64,000 nucleotides of DNA from a virus. The notes beneath the pieces are model-generated. The model saw only the letters and a program-made list of their open reading frames with translations. It was not told the origin of the DNA and searched no databases. The number at the start of each line of letters is the position of its first letter. The stretch's first letter is position 1. The translations under genes and the position numbers were made by a program. The stretch lies in the IMG/VR virus record IMGVR_UViG_3300029267_002354, positions 17,013 through 81,012 of that record; one strand, 5' to 3'. This document shows, piece by piece, positions 45,672-50,965 of the stretch.

Positions 45672-46783
45672 ATTCGAAGAAAAGTGCGGCTTCATAAGCG
45701 TTTGAGATGTTTGCGTTTACGTGGAATGTTTCTGTTTCCTGATATGGCTTCGATCAGAAAAAATGTTTCATTCGTTCCATATGGTTGCTCGTTGTCCCTT
45801 GTGTTTCCGTTTTCCTAGATGGATCTCGGTCGTGATTAATGCTTCCGTCTGCCGTTCTGCCTGCGATTCACATGGTTGTTTCGCTCCTGCACTGTGTCTG
45901 CTCTGACTCCTTTTGGTTCATTTCAGCATGATGGATACGATCGAGAGTCTTGCTTCTGTCGGTCAACTCGTCTCACCTTCCATTATTCTGGTTCATTAAT
46001 GCCACCTGGGTGCGCTCCAGTTTTGTGGTTCTCTTTCCGGAAATGGCTTCGATCGAGAGATATGGTTCCGTCGCTGTGGTTGGCTTCGTTTCAGCGTTAT
46101 GGTTCCATTGCCACGCCTGACTACTCTTCATCCTTTGGGATCCGTCACGTCGATTGGATTCACTCTCAACACTTGCTTCCGTCATTCGTCATGGCTCCGA
46201 TCCGCGCAACTGTTTCTATCTGGCCTTCTGTCTTCGAATGAGCGGTTTGACTCCATCGATTTTACTGTCTTCGATCGCACACCATGTTTTTGTCGTGAGT
46301 GTTGGCTTCGATTCGTTGTGTTGATTCTCTCTGGATCCATGTCTTCGTTTTGATCACTTGGTTCCGTCTAATATCATGGCTGGTTCTGAAACCATGCTTC
46401 TGTCCGGGTACATGTCTTCGATCGGGTGACTTGGTTCTTTCTGTTTTTATGTCTTCGATCTCCGAGTGTGGTTCGGTCTTGGAAGATGTCTTCGATCAAC
46501 CCACTTGTTTCATTTCCACAAGATGTCTTCGATCAGAGATCGTGTTTTTGTCGTGGATGATGTCTTCGATCACGAGCTTTGGTTCTTTTACGCAGACTGT
46601 CTTCGAATCTTCTACTTGGTTCGTTCAAGCAGCGTGTCTTCGATCGTATTCTTTGTTTCTGTCGTCGAAAGTGTCTTCGATCATGAGCAGTGGTTCTTTT
46701 ACCTAGACTGTCTTCGTTCGGGCATCGTGTTTCCGTCAGGAAGATTGTCTTCGATCACCGAGCATGTTTCAGTTGTTTCCCGT
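45672..46783. repeat. About 30 degenerate 37-bp tandem repeats in gene-free DNA
   Basis: Between the IS110-like gene and the promoter at 45665 there are 1.1 kb without a credible gene. The ten right-most units start exactly 37 bases apart, at 46414, 46451, 46488, 46525, 46562, 46599, 46636, 46673, 46710 and 46747. Each unit has GTCTTCGATC (first ten positions), about 9 variable bases, T-G-G/T-T-T-C at about positions 19-24, then 13 variable bases. Leftward units (46304, 46267, 46230, 46193, 46082, 46045 and on to about 45672) keep the phase with only 1-3 base slips while the first block decays and the second (TGGTTC/TGCTTC) persists. Units at 46562 and 46673 agree at 32 of 37 positions, hinting at a 111-bp higher-order period. 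The period is not a multiple of 3, so it does not encode a repeated peptide at 37 bp. Confidence 0.9.
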
Positions 46784-46805
46784 GTCTGGTTTTCAAAGAG
46801 CAATG

Positions 46806-46819
46806 CGAACTTGAGTTCG
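46806..46819. repeat. Inverted repeat CGAACT-TG-AGTTCG at the edge of the array
   Basis: Perfect 6-bp arms between the stop of the IS110-like gene and the 37-bp repeats. On the minus strand it stands 3' of the gene. Confidence 0.85.
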
Positions 46820-46823
46820 TTTT

Positions 46824-47993
46824 CTAGACCTCGCCGTAGAGGTGCCGGAGGCTTTTTCCGTCGGTCTCGACCTCGGGCGGCGCGATGTAGTGGGAGTGTT
46901 CTCCTTCGCAGTGCTTCGAGAAAGCGAACGGTACCGGGGGTGCCTCACCGTAGTAGTCCCGGTACATGACGTCGTGGAGGTGGCTCAGGAAGAGCTTGAC
47001 CACCCAGCGTCTCGCGCGCGCGTGGATGTGCGCGGGAGGGAGCTTGCCCTTCTCGTAGAAGGACTTGGCCCGGGATCGCTCCTTCTTGAGCTTGGAGAGG
47101 CACACGGCGGCATATTTGGCGAATTCTCCGGCCTCGTTTTTGGCCACTTCCTTGGCCTTGCGTTCGGCGAAGAGGTGCCCGTAGAAGTCGCTCTCGCGGT
47201 TCTGTGTCTTGACCCAAGACTCCCCGGCCTTGAAGCAGAGGACCTTGGCCCGATCGTTCCATGGGCGCAGCTGCCCCTTCTCCCAGGAGATGTCCGGGTT
47301 GAGGCCCGCGTAGTTCCAGAAGTGGCCTGCGGTCTTGGGCCGGATGAGGACGCCCTCTCCGGCGCGGAGGTCGTTGGCGTTGACCTCGTGGACGACTTTG
47401 CAGCTGCGGTCCTTGGTCTCTGGTCCGTTTCCGTCGTCTTCTTCCTTTTCGCCGTGGCCTCGGCGTCCGGTGCAGCGGAACCGGAGGATCCCGTTCTCGA
47501 AGTCTCCTCCGTAGGGGCGCATGCGGCGCTTCTGCTTGCCGTGCTTCTTGTCCTGGGCCTTGTCGGTGCAGTTGCAGTCGATGAGGAGCCGCTCCCGGAT
47601 GTCGAACGTGGTCAGGAAGGCTGCCGAGAGGACATCGGCGATCCCGGTGATGCCCTGGAGCCATTGGCCGACAGCGTACTCTTCGGCGAAGATCCGGAGC
47701 GAACTCTTGACGTCGCTCTCGATCAGGTCGAAGTTGCCGTGAGCCCAGTCGAGCAGATCTGACGGCTCTCCCTGGTCGTTGCACCGGAGTCTCTGGTGGT
47801 TGGCCCGGATGCGGACGTTCTGGTACTGGTAGTAGGAGTCGATGAGGTACCGGGCCTCTTGGATTCCCATGCGCTTGGCGTTTTCCCTGAGGTCCTGCGT
47901 GAGCCGGATCGTCGGATCCTGCATGGTGAACAGCTTCCTGGATGCTGCCGGGGTGCGCGGTTTGTTTTTCTTCTTGTCGTCTTTCGTTGCCAT
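46824..47993 (-). CDS. IS110-family transposase-like protein without a visible DEDD domain
   Basis: 389 residues from the ATG after AAGGAGAAGCAAG. Residues 30-115 are a long helical region; GITGIADVLSAAF (115-126) resembles the helix-hairpin-helix start of the IS110 C-terminal (transposase_20-type) domain. A Cys/Lys/Arg-rich insertion follows, then HFWNYAGLNP (224-233), KGQLRPWNDRAKVLCFKAGE, YGHLFAERKA and a basic end PPAHIHARARRWVVKLFLSH. I know this end from IS110-like proteins found in phages and bacteria. The usual N-terminal RuvC-like D-E-D-D domain is not seen, so it is probably a domesticated DNA- or RNA-binding relative. Own promoter at 48071; the 37-bp repeat array lies directly 3'. 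Confidence 0.65.
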   Translation of the reverse strand: MATKDDKKKNKPRTPAASRKLFTMQDPTIRLTQDLRENAKRMGIQEARYLIDSYYQYQNVRIRANHQRLRCNDQGEPSDLLDWAHGNFDLIESDVKSSLRIFAEEYAVGQWLQGITGIADVLSAAFLTTFDIRERLLIDCNCTDKAQDKKHGKQKRRMRPYGGDFENGILRFRCTGRRGHGEKEEDDGNGPETKDRSCKVVHEVNANDLRAGEGVLIRPKTAGHFWNYAGLNPDISWEKGQLRPWNDRAKVLCFKAGESWVKTQNRESDFYGHLFAERKAKEVAKNEAGEFAKYAAVCLSKLKKERSRAKSFYEKGKLPPAHIHARARRWVVKLFLSHLHDVMYRDYYGEAPPVPFAFSKHCEGEHSHYIAPPEVETDGKSLRHLYGEV

Positions 47994-48042
47994 CTTGCTT
48001 CTCCTTCTCCGACCACCTTGGTCGGGATCATTTTGTATGCAT

Positions 48043-48071
48043 GTGTTGCAATTGTTTTCTTGGTTTGTCAA
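48043..48071 (-). promoter_or_regulatory. Minus-strand promoter of the IS110-like gene
   Basis: On the minus strand GTTGACAAACC, 17 bases, CAACAC. It overlaps the stop of the upstream gene. Between it and the ATG is a GACC-AAGGT-GGTC inverted repeat. The -35 context GTTGACAAACC is identical to two other minus-strand promoters; the -10 is poor. Confidence 0.5.
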
Positions 48072-48397
48072 CCCTCTTTCTCGACGACCCACATTCCGGC
48101 CTCCAGGATCTTGTCCCGCTCGTAGGGGATCCAGGACTCGACCATGTTCATGTGCTCGATCCAGCACTTGTCGGCGGGACCGATGTGGATGATCTTCTCC
48201 TGCAGCTCGTGGTCTGCCGGGATGACGTCGAAGTGGGCGGTGTGGTACTTGCCGAGCATGTCCTTGCGCTTCATGTTCAGGGCGGCCTGGACCATGCCGC
48301 AGAATCTTTCCAGGCTCTTCTGGGTGTCGATGTCGTCGCGCTCCAGGATCTCCGTGGGGCACAAAGAGATGCCGTACTTGATGACTTCCTTTTCCAT
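48068..48397 (-). CDS. Hypothetical minus-strand protein
   Basis: 109 residues from the ATG after CGGAGGAGTAGG; an extension to 48427 overlaps the upstream gene. The sequence is alpha/beta, with LERDDIDTQKSLERFCGMVQ and YHTAHFDVIPADHELQEKII and no catalytic signature I know. It lies 2 bases after the cREC-like gene. Confidence 0.65.
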   Translation of the reverse strand: MEKEVIKYGISLCPTEILERDDIDTQKSLERFCGMVQAALNMKRKDMLGKYHTAHFDVIPADHELQEKIIHIGPADKCWIEHMNMVESWIPYERDKILEAGMWVVEKEG

Positions 48398-48398
48398 C

Positions 48399-48854
48399 CT
48401 ACTCCTCCGTTTTTTCTTTGTAGACACGCATGATGGTCCGGATGACCCTGTGCGGGATCATTGTGTCATTTTCGATCGCGGAGATCGATTCCTCGCAGTA
48501 CTGGGCCACGGCGGGTGAGAGGTCGTTTTGCGTCAGGAGGAACTGGGCCTTCTTTTTGAAAGCCTTCCTGTGTATCAGCTGATCGATGTGTCGGAGTGCG
48601 CTCTCGATCTTGTTCTTGAATGGATGGGTCGAGTGGACGTGGACGGCTTCCGGGACGGGCAGCGTGCCGTCTTTGACCTTCGGGACGTACCATCTGGCGA
48701 TGTCGAGTCCGGTTTCCTGGAACTCGCCGAGGTGGTAGTCGAAGCTCACCTCGGTGATCTCCCCTGTCCCCAGCAGATCGATTGCCTCATCGTAGTCCTT
48801 CGCCAGCATCCACCCCTCTGGGGCTGGGCGAGTGTCGTCGATGTAGAGTTTCAT
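48399..48854 (-). CDS. cREC-type receiver-like domain protein
   Basis: 151 residues. The first 85 match the cyclic-phosphate-associated receiver (cREC) pattern: KLYIDDTRPAPEGWMLA, VSFDYHLGEFQETGLDIARW and AVHVHSTHPFKN, with D6/D7 and the FDYHL Asp as the acidic pocket and the VHS motif typical of the group. The C-terminal half is helical. Such domains occur in phages and in RNA-repair or conflict contexts; the exact role here is unknown. Confidence 0.65.
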   Translation of the reverse strand: MKLYIDDTRPAPEGWMLAKDYDEAIDLLGTGEITEVSFDYHLGEFQETGLDIARWYVPKVKDGTLPVPEAVHVHSTHPFKNKIESALRHIDQLIHRKAFKKKAQFLLTQNDLSPAVAQYCEESISAIENDTMIPHRVIRTIMRVYKEKTEE

Positions 48855-48863
48855 TGGATCCTC

Positions 48864-49286
48864 CTACTGGATGGTGAACTCGCCGCGTCTCAGGACGACG
48901 AGGACCTCAGTTTCTTTTTCCGGGTCGTTGATTCCTGTGATCGCGATGGTGTCGTTGTCGACCCGCTCGCAGCGGGTCACATAGAGGGAGATTCCGCTAT
49001 TGATCAGGTCGATGAACTCTCCGGGATCCGGTTCGAACTTCGCCATTTCGTTCAGGGTGATGATCGACACGTCCATGTTCTCGGCGAGGAGTTGACGAAA
49101 CCATCCTTTTCTACAGGAAGGCCGATCGAGGAGCCGTTCGAAATCGAGTTGTTCTTCTTCGTCTCGTATCATGGTCCCCAGGGCGAAGCAATTAGCTCTC
49201 TCGATTGCGTTCTCTGTCAAATGGAGATTACCGGCTCCGATGCTCTCCTGGAGATCGTTTATGTCTCTTGTGAGTAGTCTGATCAT
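48864..49286 (-). CDS. Hypothetical minus-strand protein
   Basis: 140 residues after GGGGAACACA. N-terminal helical region with Cys (LTENAIERANCFALGTMIRD), a middle LLDRPSCRKGWFRQLLAENM and a C-terminal beta part (DNDTIAITGINDPEKETEVL). No family recognised. It lies between the 56-residue gene and the cREC-like gene. Confidence 0.65.
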   Translation of the reverse strand: MIRLLTRDINDLQESIGAGNLHLTENAIERANCFALGTMIRDEEEQLDFERLLDRPSCRKGWFRQLLAENMDVSIITLNEMAKFEPDPGEFIDLINSGISLYVTRCERVDNDTIAITGINDPEKETEVLVVLRRGEFTIQ

Positions 49287-49295
49287 TGTGTTCCC

Positions 49296-49466
49296 CTATT
49301 CGCATTCGCTGATGGGATCGAAGAGCGATCCGTGTTCGTAGAGGTCGTTGTCCTCTATGGTTCCGTAGTCGTCACCGACGATTTTGTCGACTTCCTCCTC
49401 GTCGATGAAGATGTCCAGTTCATCGGTTTCTTGTGGCGGAAACCTTCTTGGTCTCTTGGCGATCAT
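49296..49466 (-). CDS. 56-residue acidic protein
   Basis: The start is at the ATG after CGGAGGGAGGAACGCC; in-frame ATGs further upstream lack such a site. The peptide is basic for ten residues (MIAKRPRRFP) then strongly acidic (DELDIFIDEEEVDKIVGDDY). First gene of the leftward operon from the promoter at 49544. Confidence 0.6.
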   Translation of the reverse strand: MIAKRPRRFPPQETDELDIFIDEEEVDKIVGDDYGTIEDNDLYEHGSLFDPISECE

Positions 49467-49515
49467 GGCGTTCCTCCCTCCGTGCATCTTGCGCGGTATC
49501 TTGGGCCTGAAGAAA

Positions 49516-49544
49516 GTGTTAGCTCCGGATTTGTGGTTTGTCAA
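49516..49544 (-). promoter_or_regulatory. Minus-strand promoter at the divergent junction
   Basis: On the minus strand GTTGACAAACC, 17 bases, TAACAC. The leader GATACCGCGCAAGATGC then CGGAGGGAGGAA is nearly the same as at the 45665 promoter. It should drive the block from 49466 leftwards. Confidence 0.55.
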
Positions 49545-49576
49545 CTTTTGTGATACTTTTTTTCGGGCCATCTTTT

Positions 49577-49628
49577 GTGGCGACAGGAGCCGATCCCCAG
49601 CGGCATTCCTACCTGTCGCCACTTTTTT
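49577..49628 (+). terminator. Terminator-like hairpin in the divergent intergenic region
   Basis: GTGGCGACAGG (49577-49587) pairs perfectly with CCTGTCGCCAC (49612-49622) over 11 bp with a 24-base loop, followed by TTTTTT. No plus-strand gene lies upstream to terminate, so it may be an attenuator for the ribbon-helix-helix gene or a barrier between the divergent units. Confidence 0.6.
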
Positions 49629-49680
49629 GTTGTGCGCGACACAGTTTTTCTGATAGTTTTTGTTGAGTAGGAATTGAGTA

Positions 49681-49884
49681 ATGCGTCTCAACGTAGAAAT
49701 AAAGAAGAACGTGTATGATGAACTCGCGCATCACTGTGCCCGGGAGGGCAAGTCGATCAGCGAGGTTGTTCGCGGACTGGTGACGAATTGGAATGCCAAG
49801 AAGCGCAGGGAGGAGTTTCAAATCCTGCGCACAAGAGAAGGCACTGAAGAGGTGAAAGATGACGGAGAAAAGCGCTCAGGGTGA
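49681..49884 (+). CDS. Ribbon-helix-helix DNA-binding protein
   Basis: 67 residues. Residues 1-45 fit the Arc/CopG fold: a beta strand RLNVEIKKN, helix VYDELAHHCAREG, turn KSIS, helix EVVRGLVTNWNAKK. Such proteins bind direct or inverted operator repeats as dimers. It is the first plus-strand gene after the minus-strand block and overlaps the tail chaperone by 26 bases. Candidate binder of the inverted-repeat family or of the 37-bp array; that is untested inference. Confidence 0.75.
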   Translation: MRLNVEIKKNVYDELAHHCAREGKSISEVVRGLVTNWNAKKRREEFQILRTREGTEEVKDDGEKRSG

Positions 49885-50749
49885 GGGACAGGCCAACATG
49901 GACATGGTAGTCGCCGGAGATGAGAAAGTCGAAGCCCCGAAAACCAAGGGGAATGCGATGGACGTCGGCCCCGGGATCTTGTCTATGGACCTGCCGTGCG
50001 GGTACATTGATGAAGATGGGATCTTGCACGACAAGATTGTCGTGGGGGAGATGACCGGCTACGAAGAGGACATTCTGGCTGGGAAGGGGCCTGTGGTCCC
50101 CCGTCTGAACCAGATCATCGCCAACTGCACAAAACGGTTCGGTGACCTGACCGATAAAAAGGACATCAACGAAGCGGTCACGAACATGACATCTGTGGAT
50201 CGGATGGTGGCACTGATTGCGATCCGTCGAGTCTCCTTGGGTGACTTTTACGATGTGAAGATTCAGTGTCCGGACAGGGAGTGCAAGGCGCAGAATCGGT
50301 TCAGCCTGGATCTCTCCGAGATCGACATCGTCCGGATGAAGGACCAAAAGGCCCGTGTGCGTGAGGATGTTCTGGACTCGGGGCGTCGGGTCAAGTGGCA
50401 TGTCATGAGTGCCGAGGATGAGAGCTGGCTTTCGAAGCACGGAAAGCGCAAAGAGGACATGCTGACGCTGGCGATGCTTTCCAGGATCGACGCTGTGGAC
50501 GTTGCGGGCGAGGATGGGGTCTTGGGGCTCTATGTGATTGATCGGTCGACAAGGGATGGTCATCGGAACGCCATCGCGGCCCTGAAGTCGATCGGGATTC
50601 GGGATAGGAATTTCATCAGGCGGCTTTTCGAGAAGTTCGAAGGATCCGTGGACACTGAGGTCGAGTTCGTTTGTCCATCGTGTGGTCACGAGTGGTCTGC
50701 GGATCTGGACGTCGGGCAAGCGGGTTTTTTCTTCCCATCGGGCACGTAG
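49859..50749 (+). CDS. Tail-assembly chaperone / gp26-like protein, short form
   Basis: 296 residues. MDLPCGYIDEDGILHDKIVV, MTGYEEDILAGKG, a run ending VDRMVALIAIRR and YDVKIQCPDRECKAQNRF fit the gp26-like group, with CPDREC and a final CPSCGHEW forming a zinc site. It lies immediately before the tape measure, where tail-assembly chaperones are encoded. Near its end is a -1 slippery site, so this is the unshifted product of a pair, like lambda gpG. Confidence 0.75.
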   Translation: MTEKSAQGEGQANMDMVVAGDEKVEAPKTKGNAMDVGPGILSMDLPCGYIDEDGILHDKIVVGEMTGYEEDILAGKGPVVPRLNQIIANCTKRFGDLTDKKDINEAVTNMTSVDRMVALIAIRRVSLGDFYDVKIQCPDRECKAQNRFSLDLSEIDIVRMKDQKARVREDVLDSGRRVKWHVMSAEDESWLSKHGKRKEDMLTLAMLSRIDAVDVAGEDGVLGLYVIDRSTRDGHRNAIAALKSIGIRDRNFIRRLFEKFEGSVDTEVEFVCPSCGHEWSADLDVGQAGFFFPSGT

Positions 50750-50937
50750 GTGCCCTTGAGGAGGAAGTCTTTTTTCTCGAAGAGCTGCAGAGCGTTGGCT
50801 ACGATAGTATAATGGCCTTGCCATGGAGCAGAAGGAAGCGGTTTGTCGAGAAGAAGAATGACCTTGAGAAGCGAAAAGCAGACCAGGCCAGACAGGCTGC
50901 GAATCGGGCGAGATCCATGTCACGAAGACGGCGGTGA
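49859..50937 (+). CDS. Tail-assembly chaperone, -1 frameshift form
   Basis: Predicted 359-residue fusion: ribosomes slip at 50725-50731 and continue in the -1 frame, LPIGHVGALEEEVFFLEELQ through a basic helical end (WSRRKRFVEKKNDLEKRKAD, ARSMSRRRR). The -1 frame has no start codon upstream of its conserved-looking part except an internal ATG at 50812, which would cut it short; this favours frameshifting. Equivalent to lambda gpGT. Both ends match the zinc-ribbon/C-terminal basic pattern of gp26-type chaperones. Confidence 0.7.
50725..50755 (+). other. Programmed -1 frameshift site
   Basis: Slippery heptamer T-TTT-TTC in the zero frame (50725-50731), an 8-base spacer, then a perfect hairpin GGGCAC-GTAG-GTGCCC (50740-50755) whose loop holds the zero-frame stop. 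Heptamer, spacing and stem are those of efficient bacterial and phage frameshift signals. Confidence 0.8.
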
Positions 50938-50952
50938 CGAACTCAAGTTCGT
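50937..50952. repeat. Inverted repeat ACGAACT-CA-AGTTCGT before the tape measure
   Basis: Perfect 7-bp arms overlapping the stop of the frameshift product, followed by TTTGGAG, the ribosome binding site of the tape measure. Confidence 0.88.
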
Positions 50953-50965
50953 TTTGGAGTAGACC

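Noticed and set aside
46299-46706. A 135-residue plus-strand protein across the 37-bp array
   Set aside because: No ribosome binding site, Phe/Ser/Cys-rich composition unlike phage genes, and the open frame is a by-product of the repeat; several other frames are open in the same way.
45672-46783. CRISPR array
   Set aside because: The conserved blocks are only about 10 and 6 bases, the period is a short 37 bp, units decay gradually and no cas gene is nearby. It is a degenerate tandem array, not repeats and spacers.
46842-47762. Plus-strand 306-residue frame opposite the IS110-like gene
   Set aside because: Val/Leu/Gly-rich shadow of the GC-rich minus-strand gene with no ribosome binding site.
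46824-47993. Complete insertion sequence
   Set aside because: No DEDD nuclease domain is seen, and I found no terminal repeats or target duplication around the gene; it looks like a domesticated relative.
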